Notes: a model not told the origin generated them from the letters alone. 64,000 nucleotides of DNA from Kitasatospora sp. NBC_01287 (GCF_026340565.1 NZ_JAPEPB010000001.1:6112001-6176000); one strand, 5' to 3'; positions 18,078-26,704 are shown, counted from the first letter of the stretch. Program-made: numbers and translations.

Positions 18078-19151
18078 CTAGTCGCGCGGCTCGTCCTCCG
18101 GCGCCCGGCCGGAGGCCTTCGCGCCGGTGAAGGTGTCGCGCAGCTTGCCGCCCACCGAGCCGGCGCCGTCCGCGATGTCGCGCAGCAGCGAGAAGAGCGG
18201 GTCCTTGCTCTCCTTGATCGACTTGCCGTAGGAGTCGGCGGCCGCGCGCCACTGCTCGGAGACGCTGGTGTCCGGGTCGTCCGCGCGGCGCGGGTAGGCG
18301 CCCGCCAGGATCGAGCGGTACTCCTCGCCCTCCGACCACTGCTTGAGCTTGGCGACCCGGACCACCGCGAACGGGTGGGTCTGCGGCAGCACCTGAAGCA
18401 GCTTCAGCACTCCGTCGCGCAGGTCGCCGGCCTTCTCGTACTCCTCGGCCTGCTCCAGGAAGGCGTCCACGTTCATCTCGCCGAGGTTGTGGCCGCCGGC
18501 CAGCTTCATCAGGCCGCGCATCGAGGCCTGCGGGTCCTGACCCGCCAGCAGGCCGGCCCGGTCGCAGGAGAGTTCGGCCTTGCGGAACCACTCCTTGAGC
18601 GCGGTGACCAGCGCCATGATCGCCAGGTTGCCCAGCGGTATCCAACCGACCCGGGCGGCCAGGTTGGTCAGGATCAGCAGCATCGTCCGGTAGACCGCGT
18701 GGCCGGACATCGCGTGGCCGACCTCGTGGCCGACCACGGCCCGCAGCTCCTCCTCGTCCAGCAGCTCGACCAGGCCGGTGGTCAGCACGATCACCGGGGT
18801 GTCCATGCCGATGCACATCGCGTTGACGGTCGGGTCCTGCGTCACGTACAGGTCGGGGACCCGTTCGAGGTCCAGGATGTAGGCCGCGTCCCGGACCATG
18901 TCGTGGATCTCGGGGTACTGGCGCTCGGAGGCCTTCACGGCGGTGGCCAGGAACATCAGCCGCAGGCTGCGCTCGGAGACCAGGCCGGCCAGCTTCTTCA
19001 GGATCTCGTCGAAGCCCGAGAGCTTGCGCAGCGCGACCAGCGCCGAGCGGTCGGCCGGGTGCTCCCAGGCCCGGGTGGAGATGCCGGCGAATCGCTGGCG
19101 GCGGCGACCGGGCGTGCCCGTGGTGCCGTCACTCCGACTGGAATCGGTCAT
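18078..19151 (-). CDS. M48 family zinc metallopeptidase
   Basis: 357 residues. The ATG at 19151 follows AGGAGG at 10 bases, preferred over an upstream in-frame codon at 19190. The zinc motif HEVGH (~residue 143) is present, and a later acidic region (AELSCDRAGLLAG) supplies the third ligand area. A hydrophobic stretch (LLILTNLAARVGWIPLGNLA) lies just after the motif. The C-terminal ~90 residues are hydrophilic. It belongs to the HtpX/Ste24-like proteases that clear damaged membrane proteins. A second M48 enzyme, HtpX, is at 54735. Confidence 0.93.
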   Translation of the reverse strand: MTDSSRSDGTTGTPGRRRQRFAGISTRAWEHPADRSALVALRKLSGFDEILKKLAGLVSERSLRLMFLATAVKASERQYPEIHDMVRDAAYILDLERVPDLYVTQDPTVNAMCIGMDTPVIVLTTGLVELLDEEELRAVVGHEVGHAMSGHAVYRTMLLILTNLAARVGWIPLGNLAIMALVTALKEWFRKAELSCDRAGLLAGQDPQASMRGLMKLAGGHNLGEMNVDAFLEQAEEYEKAGDLRDGVLKLLQVLPQTHPFAVVRVAKLKQWSEGEEYRSILAGAYPRRADDPDTSVSEQWRAAADSYGKSIKESKDPLFSLLRDIADGAGSVGGKLRDTFTGAKASGRAPEDEPRD

Positions 19152-19361
19152 GTGCTGAGTACCTCCTGCTCGACGCCGGTCCCGGCCCATCGCCGGCCCC
19201 CGCTGGATCCGTCTGCTTCAACGTCCGCGTGCGCGTACTCGTCCCCGGGCTCGGCGCACGGCGCCCCGGCGGTGGCGGAACGGGGGCGGTGCGCACGGCT
19301 CGGCGGGGGCGGGTCTACGCTGGATTCCGATGTGTCACACCCTCCCCGAGGAGCCCTGCCG

Positions 19362-19505
19362 ATGTCCCCCGACGCCCTGGTGAACCTGGCCGCGATCTCC
19401 AACGGCCCTGGTCCGGGCCTCTTCCTGCGGCTGATCGTGCTCGGGTCGATCATCGGCGTCTGCCTGCTCGCCTGGATCCTGGTCCGGGCCGGCCGCGACA
19501 ACTGA
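19362..19505 (+). CDS. Small membrane protein, 47 residues
   Basis: MSPDALVNLAAIS leads into one membrane segment (LFLRLIVLGSIIGVCLLAWIL) and ends VRAGRDN. GAGGAG stands about 10 bases before ATG 19362. No family is recognised. Its size, single span and tail resemble the similarly small protein encoded at 19643, and the two may be functionally related. Confidence 0.7.
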   Translation: MSPDALVNLAAISNGPGPGLFLRLIVLGSIIGVCLLAWILVRAGRDN

Positions 19506-19642
19506 GTCTCACCCGTTGTCAGACGCGGGGAGCCGCCGCGCGGTTGCGGGTAAGGGCCTCGTAGGATGAGGGGCGCGGGCCGCAGCGGCTCGCCGGGACC
19601 CGCGTCCTGGCCCCCCACCGAGTCGAGAAGGCCCTGCCGATC

Positions 19643-19789
19643 ATGACCGCTAGCGCCCTGCCCGCCCTGACCCGCCTCGCCGAGGGCGGCGGCCACGACA
19701 GCCTGAACCCGCTGCTCACCGGTGGCAGCGCGCTGTTCATCCTGCTCATGCTGCTCTTCCTGGTGACCCGCTTCAACAAGGACCGCTGA
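19643..19789 (+). CDS. Small membrane protein, 48 residues
   Basis: MTASALPALTRLAEGGGHDS is followed by one membrane segment (GGSALFILLMLLFLVTRF) and NKDR. GAGAAGG precedes ATG 19643. It lies upstream of nadD. Positively charged residues after the span suggest the C-terminus is inside the cell. Function is unknown. Confidence 0.7.
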   Translation: MTASALPALTRLAEGGGHDSLNPLLTGGSALFILLMLLFLVTRFNKDR

Positions 19790-19912
19790 GCCGCACCCCG
19801 CGCGAGCGACCAGCCGGCCCCGCGCGAGCGACCAGGGAGCGCCCCGAGAGCGGGACGCTCCCTTCGGTGCGTTGCGGCTCGGGCGGGGCGAGTGCCCCTT
19901 GAGCGGGTCGCG

Positions 19913-19918
19913 TAAGGT
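19913..19918 (+). promoter_or_regulatory. -10 box TAAGGT of nadD
   Basis: TAAGGT ends 8 bases before the nadD ATG and no ribosome binding site is present, so nadD is probably leaderless. Confidence 0.5.
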
Positions 19919-19926
19919 GTTGCGGC

Positions 19927-20550
19927 ATGGGAGAGAGCAGGCCGACGGCGGGGCCCGGGCGGCGCAAGCGGCTGGGCGTCATGGGCGGAACCTTCGACCC
20001 GATCCACCACGGGCACCTGGTCGCCGCGAGTGAGGTGGCCAGCGCTTTTCACCTGGACGAGGTGATCTTCGTCCCGACCGGACGGCCGTGGCAGAAGAGC
20101 GGCACCACCGTCTCGGCGCCCGAGGACCGCTACCTGATGACGGTGATCGCCACCGCCGAGAACCCGCAGTTCTCGGTCAGCCGGATCGACGTCGACCGCG
20201 ATGGGCCCACCTACACTGTCGACACCCTGCGTGAGCTGCGGGACCAGCACCCGGACGCCGACCTCTTCTTCATCACCGGCGCCGACGCCCTGGCCCAGAT
20301 CCTCTCCTGGCGCGACGTCGAGGAGCTCTTCGCGCTCGCCCACTTCATCGGCTGCACCCGGCCCGGGCACACGCTCTCCGACGACGGGCTGCCGGCCGGC
20401 CGGGTCTCGCTGGTCGAGGTGCCGGCGCTGGCCATCTCCTCGACCGACTGCCGGCTGCGGGTGGCCAAGGGTGAGCCGGTCTGGTACCTCGTCCCGGACG
20501 GCGTGGTGCGGTACATCGACAAGCGGGCGCTCTACCTGGACGCCGGCTGA
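19927..20550 (+). CDS. nadD: Nicotinate-nucleotide adenylyltransferase
   Basis: 207 residues. The nucleotidyltransferase signature GGTFDPIHHGH (residues ~20-30) and the second motif ISSTDCRLRV near the C-terminus are both present. It adenylates nicotinate mononucleotide in NAD synthesis. It starts a likely operon with the LytR_C-domain gene (14-base gap) and, after a hairpin, rsfS and a histidine phosphatase, an order common in actinobacteria. Confidence 0.96.
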   Translation: MGESRPTAGPGRRKRLGVMGGTFDPIHHGHLVAASEVASAFHLDEVIFVPTGRPWQKSGTTVSAPEDRYLMTVIATAENPQFSVSRIDVDRDGPTYTVDTLRELRDQHPDADLFFITGADALAQILSWRDVEELFALAHFIGCTRPGHTLSDDGLPAGRVSLVEVPALAISSTDCRLRVAKGEPVWYLVPDGVVRYIDKRALYLDAG

Positions 20551-20564
20551 GCCGGAGGAAGACC

Positions 20565-22406
20565 TTGAGGGATGGCGTGACGGCAGACCACCAAGGGCCC
20601 GAGGACGGCGACTGGTCCACCGGGCAGTACCCGCAGCCGCAGGCGTACGCCTACGAGCCGTACGAGCAGCAGGCTCACCAGCAGCAGGAGTACGCCTCGT
20701 ACGAGCAGCAGCAGGGGTACGCCCAGCCGTACCAGGAGCAGCCCCACCAGCAGCAGGGCGGTTACGAGCAGCAGCCGGTCTACCAGCAGGCGGGTTACGA
20801 GCAGGCGGGTTACGAGCAGCAGCCGGTCTACCAGCAGCAGGGGTACGCCCAGCCGTACCAGGGGCAGCCGTACCAGGAGCAGGCCTACCAGCAGCAGCCG
20901 CCGCTCTACCAGCAGCCGGTGTACGAGCAGCCGGTGTACGAGCAGCCGCGCTACGAGCAGCCGGCCGCTCCCGCGTCGCCCGCGCCCGTCCCGCCCGCGC
21001 CCGTCCCGCCGCCGCGCTCGACGTCCGTGCCGGCCCCGCCGCGCCCGCGCCCGGCGCCCCCGGCGCCCGCGCCCGCCGCACCGGCTGCGCCCGCCGAGCC
21101 CTCCGAGCAGGTCGGCGGCCGTCGCGCGGCCACCAAGCCGGCCCGGGAGGGCGACCAGGACGCGTACCAGACGGGCGAGTTCACCTTCGTCGACGAACCG
21201 GCGGAGGAGACCGAGGACGTCATCGACTGGTTGAAGTTCGCCGAGTCGCGCACCGAGCGCCGCGACGAGCGCCGCCGCAAGCTGCGCACCCGGCTGATCG
21301 GCGGTGCCGTCGCGGTGGCGCTGCTGGCCGGCGGCACGGTGGGCTACCTCTTCCACACCGGTGCGCTGGGCGGCTCGCAGTCGGCCGCGGCCGCGGTCGG
21401 GCAGCGCAGCGTGGTCGTGGTCCACCTGCGCGACCTGCAGGGCAAGGTGAGCAGCGTGCTGCTGGTCAACGACGCGGCCGGGCACAAGGGTTCGATGCTG
21501 CTGCTGCCCGACAGCCTGCAGCTGCCGACCGGCGGCGACACCCCCACCACCCAGCTGAGCGCCGCGATGGACTCGGTCGGCCCGGCCTCCACCCGGGACG
21601 CGCTGGCCGACCTGCTCGGGGCCCCGGTGGCCGGCACCTGGCGGCTGGACACCCCGTACCTGCGGCTGCTGGTGGCCCAGCTGGGCGGCGTCAAGGTGGA
21701 CACCAACGCCGCGGTCAACGGCCCGGACGGCAAGCCGCTGGTCGGCCAGGGCAAGGGGCAGCTGCTGAGCGGCGACGGCGCGGTGGCCTACGCCACCTAC
21801 CAGGCGCCCGGCGAGAGCCGCGACGCCCAGCTGAACCGCTTCGGCCAGGTGCTCACCGCGGCGATCGCCGCCATGCCGACCAAGCTCTCGGACGCCACCG
21901 CCGTGGTGGACAAGATGGGGGCGGTGCTCGACCCCTCGCTGCCGGAGAAGGCTCTGGCGGGCCTGCTGGTCGAACTCGCCCAGCAGGCCGGCGCCGGCCA
22001 CTTCGGCACCACCGAGCTGCCGGTCCAGCCGGACGGCACGCTGGACCAGGCCAAGGCGGCCCCGGTGGTCAAGGACGTGCTCGGCAGCACCGTGCACCTG
22101 GCCGCCGCCACCAGCGCCCCGGCCCGGGTGAGCGTCGTGGACGCCAGTGGCAGCGGCGGCGCCGCAGCGCTGTCCGCCCAGGTGCAGGTGGTCGGCGCCG
22201 GTCTGAACTTCGTCCCCGGCGGCGCCACCGTGAGCGCGCAGCAGACCAGTGAGATCGACTACACCGACGACGGGCGCCTGGCGGCGGCCCAGTCACTGGC
22301 CGCCACCCTGGGCCTGCCGGGCAGCGTGGTGAAGAAGGTCACCACCGCCCAGACCGCCGACCTCGTGGTGGTGCTGGGCAAGGACTACCAGCCGCCCAAG
22401 CAGTAG
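20565..22406 (+). CDS. LCP-like/LytR C-terminal domain protein with Gln/Tyr-rich tail
   Basis: 613 residues from TTG 20565, 6 bases after GGAGGA; GTG 20577 is an alternative. Residues ~25-130 are built of YEQQ/YQQ/QPYQ units, followed by a Pro/Ala stretch. A membrane segment lies at ~243-263 (LIGGAVAVALLAGGTVGYLF). The outer part resembles the LytR-CpsA-Psr domain (VVVHLRDLQGKVSSVLLVND, TPYLRLLVAQLGGVKV), and the last ~100 residues fit a LytR_C domain. LCP proteins attach glycopolymers to peptidoglycan, but I do not see the full set of LCP arginines, so enzymatic activity is uncertain. The long Gln/Tyr tail inside the cell is unusual. Confidence 0.85.
   Translation: MRDGVTADHQGPEDGDWSTGQYPQPQAYAYEPYEQQAHQQQEYASYEQQQGYAQPYQEQPHQQQGGYEQQPVYQQAGYEQAGYEQQPVYQQQGYAQPYQGQPYQEQAYQQQPPLYQQPVYEQPVYEQPRYEQPAAPASPAPVPPAPVPPPRSTSVPAPPRPRPAPPAPAPAAPAAPAEPSEQVGGRRAATKPAREGDQDAYQTGEFTFVDEPAEETEDVIDWLKFAESRTERRDERRRKLRTRLIGGAVAVALLAGGTVGYLFHTGALGGSQSAAAAVGQRSVVVVHLRDLQGKVSSVLLVNDAAGHKGSMLLLPDSLQLPTGGDTPTTQLSAAMDSVGPASTRDALADLLGAPVAGTWRLDTPYLRLLVAQLGGVKVDTNAAVNGPDGKPLVGQGKGQLLSGDGAVAYATYQAPGESRDAQLNRFGQVLTAAIAAMPTKLSDATAVVDKMGAVLDPSLPEKALAGLLVELAQQAGAGHFGTTELPVQPDGTLDQAKAAPVVKDVLGSTVHLAAATSAPARVSVVDASGSGGAAALSAQVQVVGAGLNFVPGGATVSAQQTSEIDYTDDGRLAAAQSLAATLGLPGSVVKKVTTAQTADLVVVLGKDYQPPKQ
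20655..20960 (+). repeat. Low-complexity TAC-GAG-CAG-CAG coding repeats
   Basis: This part of the LytR_C gene is an array of degenerate 12-15-base units encoding YEQQ and YQQ. The units vary in sequence but keep a regular Tyr-Gln pattern. Confidence 0.7.
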
Positions 22407-22425
22407 TGCCGGGAGGTGCTCGGGT

Positions 22426-22451
22426 GCCCGGCCGGAGAACTCCGGCCGGGC
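22426..22451 (+). terminator. Hairpin between LytR_C gene and rsfS
   Basis: GCCCGGCCGGAG pairs perfectly with CTCCGGCCGGGC around a 2-base loop, 19 bases after the upstream stop. There is no T-run. Confidence 0.6.
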
Positions 22452-22512
22452 CCGCTGTGCTGGCGTGAGATCCTGGAGACGGAAATTCATGTCATCGAGC
22501 CGGAAGAACACC

Positions 22513-22956
22513 GTGACCGCAACCGAACGCTCGCAGGAACTGATCACCGTCGCCGCCCAGGCGGCGGCCGACAAGCTCGCGCACAACGTGATCGCCTTCG
22601 ACGTCAGCGACGTCCTGTCGATCACCGACGCCTTCCTCATCGCCTCGGCGGCCAACGACCGCCAGGTCAAGGCGATCGCCGAGGAGGTCGAGGAGCAGCT
22701 GCGCGAGCAGCTCGACGTCAAGCCGGTGCGCCGCGAGGGCGAGCGCGAGGGCCGCTGGATCCTGCTCGACTACCTGGACATCGTCGTGCACGTGCAGCAC
22801 TCCGAGGAGCGCTCCTTCTACTCCCTGGACCGGCTCTGGAAGGACTGCCCGGAGCTGGAGCTGCCCGCTGACGCGCTGGCCACCCGCAACCGTCCCGAGG
22901 ACGCGGCGACCGACGAGGCGGGCAACGCGGTCGGTTTCATCCAGGACTTCAGCTGA
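22513..22956 (+). CDS. rsfS: Ribosome silencing factor RsfS
   Basis: 147 residues from GTG 22513 (TATERSQELITVAAQAA), 6 bases after GGAAG; in-frame ATGs at 22465 and 22489 would only add a non-conserved leader. The core motifs DVSDVLSITDAFLIASAAND and WILLDYLDIVVHVQ and the Tyr/Leu-rich YSLDRLWKDCP identify the family. RsfS binds L14 and keeps the subunits apart when nutrients are short. Its stop codon overlaps the apparent CTG start of the next gene, pointing to coupled translation. Confidence 0.94.
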   Translation: MTATERSQELITVAAQAAADKLAHNVIAFDVSDVLSITDAFLIASAANDRQVKAIAEEVEEQLREQLDVKPVRREGEREGRWILLDYLDIVVHVQHSEERSFYSLDRLWKDCPELELPADALATRNRPEDAATDEAGNAVGFIQDFS

Positions 22957-23600
22957 GCGGCCGCGCGGGGGGACCGCGGATCGTCTTCTGGCGGCACGGT
23001 CAGACCTCCTGGAACCTGGACTCCCGGTTCCAGGGCAGCACGGACATCCCGCTGACCGAGGTCGGCCGCGCCCAGGCCCGGCGCGCGGCCCGGCTGCTGG
23101 CCGGGCTGCGGCCCGACCTGCTGCTCTCCTCCGACCTGCAGCGGGCCGCGGCCACCGCCGCCGAGCTGGCCAGGCTCACCGGCCTGGAGGCGCAGCTGCA
23201 CGAGGGCCTGCGGGAGACCTACGCGGGCACCTGGCAGGGCCTGACCCATGCCGAGATCCGCGAGCGCTACCCGCAGGAGTACGCGGCCTTCGGCCGTGGC
23301 GAGCCGGTGCGGCGCGGCGGCGGGGAGCTGAGCGCCGAGGTGGCCGACCGCTCGGTCCCGGTGGTGCTGGACGCCTTCGAGAAGCTGCCCGAGGACGGCA
23401 CCCTGGTGGTGGTCAGCCACGGCGGCACGATCCGCACCATGCTGGGCCGGCTGCTCGGCCTGGACCCGAGCCAGTGGGAGTGCTTCGGCGGCCTCTCCAA
23501 CTGCTGCTGGTCGGTGCTCGGCCAGGGCGCGCGCGGCTGGCGGCTGCTGGAGCACAACGCGGGGACGCTGCCGGAGCCGGTGATCGGCGACGACACCTGA
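22953..23600 (+). CDS. Histidine phosphatase (phosphoglycerate mutase-like), CTG start
   Basis: 215 residues. The catalytic motif WRHGQTSWN lies at residues ~13-21, the second part at SSDLQRAAATA and the distal catalytic histidine in VVVSHGGTIRTML. Between the preceding in-frame stop (22869-22871) and RHG there is no ATG, GTG or TTG. CTG 22953 overlaps the rsfS stop as CTGA, which fits translational coupling and gives the plausible N-terminus SGRAGGPRIVFWRHG. The next standard start, GTG 23307, would remove the active site. Substrate is unknown; the neighbouring actinobacterial homologues are often annotated as phosphoglycerate mutase-like. Confidence 0.9.
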   Translation: MSGRAGGPRIVFWRHGQTSWNLDSRFQGSTDIPLTEVGRAQARRAARLLAGLRPDLLLSSDLQRAAATAAELARLTGLEAQLHEGLRETYAGTWQGLTHAEIRERYPQEYAAFGRGEPVRRGGGELSAEVADRSVPVVLDAFEKLPEDGTLVVVSHGGTIRTMLGRLLGLDPSQWECFGGLSNCCWSVLGQGARGWRLLEHNAGTLPEPVIGDDT

Positions 23601-23658
23601 GCGGAGCGGGGACGGGGTTCGAACCGGGCGGGATTTCGTCATTCCGGGTCTGACCAGC

Positions 23659-23664
23659 TAGAGT
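23659..23664 (+). promoter_or_regulatory. -10 box TAGAGT of tRNA-Ala
   Basis: TAGAGT lies 59 bases upstream of the first tRNA-Ala gene. A weak -35 (TTCGTC, 23635-23640) stands 18 bases before it. Confidence 0.5.
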
Positions 23665-23723
23665 CTTCCTCGTTCGCAGGAGAGAAAGCGGCCCACCGGG
23701 GCAGCGGGACTCTCCGTGAGTGC

Positions 23724-23796
<73 letters not shown>

Positions 23797-23835
23797 CTCC
23801 GCACCAGCGGTCCGTCATCGGCCCGCGCGTGTCGC

Positions 23836-23908
<73 letters not shown>

Positions 23909-23914
23909 CAGACG

Positions 23915-23951
23915 GATGAAGGCCGGTACCCCTCGGGTACCGGCCTTCATC
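23915..23951. terminator. Hairpin after tRNA pair
   Basis: GATGAAGGCCGGTACCC pairs over 17 bp with GGGTACCGGCCTTCATC around CTC. It lies between the tRNAs and the convergent regulator gene and could stop transcription from both sides. Confidence 0.8.
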
Positions 23952-23971
23952 GTGTCCGGGCGCGGCCGGGC

Positions 23972-24934
23972 TCAGTGGCTGTGGTCGTTCGCCGGCGCGT
24001 CCGGGTGGGCGGTGACCCAGGCCATCCGCTCCCGGTCCCGCTCGCCCTCCGGCGTGTAGACCACCATGTACAGCTCCGGGGCGCCCGGAATGGTCAGGTA
24101 GGCGGCCTGGACCCGGATCTCGCCGACCCCCGCGTGCCGGAACACCTTGAGCGCGGTGGTGGCCGGCGCCACCTGCTGGGTCGCCCACAGTTCGCGGAAC
24201 CGGGGGCTGTCGGCGGAGAGTTCGCGCACCCAGTCCTCCCAGGCCGGCTCGCCGACGTGCGAGGCGTAGGCGGCGCGCATCACCCCGACCATCCGGGGCA
24301 GCTCCTCGTCCCGGTTGACGAACGGGTTGCAGCAGTCGGGCACCATGAAGGCGCACCACATCGAGTTGCGGCGGCCGCGCGAGGCCCTGCTCCTGGTGGC
24401 ACCGGGGAAGAGCGCGTCGTAGGCGGCGTTGTAGGCGAGCACGTCGTAGCGGCGGTTGCTGATCGCGGCCGGCATCGGCGTCAGGCCGTCCAGGATCACC
24501 TGCATCGCGGGATCGACAGCCGGGCAGACGGACGTCTCCAGCTCGGCGCCGGGCAGGCCGGCCAACCGGAACAGGTGCACCCGCTCCACCGCGTCGAGCA
24601 GCAGCGCCCGGGCGACGGCCGACATCACCTGCTCGCTGGCGTTGATCGGTCGGCCCTGTTCGAGCCAGGTGTACCAGGTGACCCCGACCCCGGCGAGCTG
24701 CGCCACCTCCTCGCGGCGCAGGCCCGGGGTGCGGCGGCGCAGGCCGGGCGGCAGGCCGACGTCGACGGGGGAGACCCGGGCCCGGCAGGCCTTGAGGAAG
24801 GCCGCCAGCTCGGTCCTGCGTGCTCTGGCCTGCCCGGGGCCGGGGCCGGGGGCGGTACCAGGGGCGGGGCCAGAGCCGGGGGCGGCGGGTGGCGCGGTCG
24901 CGGGTGCCGCAGGAGGAGTGTCCAGCACGGTCAT
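23972..24934 (-). CDS. Helix-turn-helix regulator with MmyB-like ligand domain
   Basis: 320 residues. After a 35-residue Ala/Pro/Gly tail comes an XRE-type DNA-binding domain (TPGLRREEVAQLAGVGVTWYTWLEQGR, cited in parts: RREEVAQLAGV and WYTWLEQGR). The C-terminal ~180 residues match the MmyB ligand-binding fold (SNRRYDVLAYNAAYDALFPG, RNSMWCAFM, VGVMRAAYASHVG). Such regulators usually control a divergent transporter or oxidoreductase in response to small ligands. Here the divergent gene is an EmrB/QacA-type exporter at 25037, so drug- or metabolite-responsive repression of that exporter is the likely role. It converges on the tRNA pair. Confidence 0.92.
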   Translation of the reverse strand: MTVLDTPPAAPATAPPAAPGSGPAPGTAPGPGPGQARARRTELAAFLKACRARVSPVDVGLPPGLRRRTPGLRREEVAQLAGVGVTWYTWLEQGRPINASEQVMSAVARALLLDAVERVHLFRLAGLPGAELETSVCPAVDPAMQVILDGLTPMPAAISNRRYDVLAYNAAYDALFPGATRSRASRGRRNSMWCAFMVPDCCNPFVNRDEELPRMVGVMRAAYASHVGEPAWEDWVRELSADSPRFRELWATQQVAPATTALKVFRHAGVGEIRVQAAYLTIPGAPELYMVVYTPEGERDRERMAWVTAHPDAPANDHSH

Positions 24935-24973
24935 GCCCTCATCCTGACGTAGCCGCCGGGCCTTTGGGAGGTA

Positions 24974-25018
24974 GTGCCGGTACCAGGATCAGCAGGCTCT
25001 AACCACCAGTACCGGTGC
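24974..25018. promoter_or_regulatory. Candidate operator: opposed GTACCGG cores
   Basis: CCGGTAC (24977-24983) and GTACCGG (25009-25015) face each other in the 102-base gap between the regulator and the exporter, within imperfect longer arms. This would suit a dimeric regulator controlling both genes. Confidence 0.4.
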
Positions 25019-25036
25019 CCCGGCAAGCTGGCTGCC

Positions 25037-26518
25037 ATGACGGACCTTCAGATCGAGCGGCCCCCGCGGGCCGCAGCCGCCAGCGCATCCGCATCTGCAT
25101 CCGCTGCCCCCGCCGCCGCGGTCACCCACCGCCGCCCCGGCCTGCTGCTCGCGCTGATCCTCACCGGCCAGTTCATGGCCGTGCTGGACGTCGCGATCGT
25201 CAATGTCGCGGTGCCGACCATGCGGACCGACCTGCACGCCTCCGGCGCCGCCCTGCAGCTGGTGATCGCCGGCTACACGATCGCCTACGCGGTGCTGCTG
25301 ATCACCGGCGCCCGGCTGGGGGCCCGGTTCGGGCACCGGCCGCTCTTCCAGGGCGGGCTGGTCGTCTTCACGGCCGCTTCGCTGCTCTGCGGTCTGGCCC
25401 AGGACACCGGGAGCCTGATCGGCTTCCGGCTGCTCCAGGGCACGGGTGCCGCGCTGATGGTGCCCCAGGTGATGAGCCTGATCCAGAAGACCTTCACCGG
25501 CCCGGCCCGGGCCCGGGCGCTGGGCATCTACACCGCGGTGCTGGCCGGGGCGAGCGTGGTGGGCCAGGTGGTGGGCGGTGTGCTGGTCAGCGCCGACCTC
25601 TTCGGCTCCGGCTGGCGTCCGGTCTTCCTGGTCAACGTGCCGATCGGCGTGGTGCTGCTGCTGGCCGGGCACCGGGTGCTGCCGAAGCTGCCGGTGGACC
25701 GGGAGCGCCGGTTCGACCTGGTGGGCCTGGTGCTCCTGGCGGCGGCGATCGGTCTGTTCGTGGTGCCGCTGGTGCTCGGCCACGAGCTGCGCTGGCCGCT
25801 CTGGGGTTGGCTGATGCTGGGCGCCTCGGTGCCGGTCTTCGCCGTCTTCGTGCTGGTGGAGCACCGGATCGGGGCGCGCGGTGGCCAGCCGCTGATCCAC
25901 GGCCGGGTGTTGCGCTCGCCGGGGCTGCTGCCGGCCGCGGTGGCGATCTTCCTGGTCATGCTCCAGTTCGCCGGGTTCCTGTTCTCCTTCACGCTGCACC
26001 TGCAGGCGGGGCTGGGCTACAGCGCGCTGCACGCGGGTCTGCTCTTCGGCCCGGTCGCGATCGGGTTCGGGGTCTCCGGTCTGCACTGGCACCGGCTGCC
26101 CGCGCGGCTGCACCTGCCGCTGCCGGTGCTGGCGCTGCTGGTGGTCGCGGCCGGCTACCTGGCGCTCGGTCAGCTGCTGCGGCCCGGCGGTGGGCTCGGG
26201 GTCGGCGTCCAGGTGCTGCTGGTGGTGCTGGGGGCGGCCTCCGGCTCCGCGTACAGCCCGCTCTTCGCCCGGGCGCTGAGCCGGGTGGCGGCCGCCGACG
26301 CGCCGGACGCCAGCGGGGTGATGGTGACCATGGTCCAGCTCGGCCAGGTGGTCGGGGTGTCGCTGGTCGGCACCATCTTCCTCAGCTCGGTGAACTACCC
26401 GGCCCCGGCCGCGGCCTCGGGGCGCGCGCTGGCCGTCACCACCCTCGTGCTGGCGGTGTCGGCCCTGCTGGCATCGGTCTTCGCCCTGCGCACCCGCCGC
26501 GCGGCGGGCCTCGGCTAG
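25037..26518 (+). CDS. MFS exporter, EmrB/QacA (DHA2) type
   Basis: 493 residues with about 14 membrane segments. After a Ser/Ala-rich N-terminus (a run of SA pairs), the family signature VLDVAIVNVAVPTM appears in the first helix, with GARLGARFGHRPLF in loop 2-3 and motif C-like GASVVGQVVGGVL in helix 5. Proton-driven export of drugs or secondary metabolites is typical. ATG 25037 has no clear ribosome binding site. It is divergent from the MmyB-type regulator. The pair lies between tRNA-Ala copies 2 and 3. Confidence 0.92.
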   Translation: MTDLQIERPPRAAAASASASASAAPAAAVTHRRPGLLLALILTGQFMAVLDVAIVNVAVPTMRTDLHASGAALQLVIAGYTIAYAVLLITGARLGARFGHRPLFQGGLVVFTAASLLCGLAQDTGSLIGFRLLQGTGAALMVPQVMSLIQKTFTGPARARALGIYTAVLAGASVVGQVVGGVLVSADLFGSGWRPVFLVNVPIGVVLLLAGHRVLPKLPVDRERRFDLVGLVLLAAAIGLFVVPLVLGHELRWPLWGWLMLGASVPVFAVFVLVEHRIGARGGQPLIHGRVLRSPGLLPAAVAIFLVMLQFAGFLFSFTLHLQAGLGYSALHAGLLFGPVAIGFGVSGLHWHRLPARLHLPLPVLALLVVAAGYLALGQLLRPGGGLGVGVQVLLVVLGAASGSAYSPLFARALSRVAAADAPDASGVMVTMVQLGQVVGVSLVGTIFLSSVNYPAPAAASGRALAVTTLVLAVSALLASVFALRTRRAAGLG

Positions 26519-26569
26519 TTCGCGGCACTGGTCGGCGCGGGGCCCGTACGCGCCCCGTACGCGCCCCGT

Positions 26570-26596
26570 CCCCGCCCTGCCAGGGTGGGGGCGGGG
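26570..26596 (+). terminator. GC-rich hairpin after the exporter
   Basis: CCCCGCCC pairs with GGGCGGGG about 50 bases after the exporter stop. It ends just upstream of the promoter of tRNA-Ala copy 3. Confidence 0.5.
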
Positions 26597-26627
26597 AATG
26601 GATTCGTTAACCGTCCCGTCGACCGTG

Positions 26628-26633
26628 TAAAGT
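26628..26633 (+). promoter_or_regulatory. -10 box TAAAGT of tRNA-Ala copy 3
   Basis: TAAAGT is a good TAnnnT match. A TTAACC or TTCGTT element 15-19 bases upstream may serve as the -35. It gives copy 3 its own promoter. Confidence 0.55.
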
Positions 26634-26704
26634 AAGACCTGTCGCCAAGGGAGACCATCGGCGGCAAAAAAATGCGGCAAAATCGCATGACCACATCTGC
26701 ATAT

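Noticed and set aside
23611..23630. tRNA T-arm-like GGTTCGAACC upstream of the tRNA-Ala genes
   Set aside because: No acceptor or anticodon arms can be built around it. The match is a short palindrome only.
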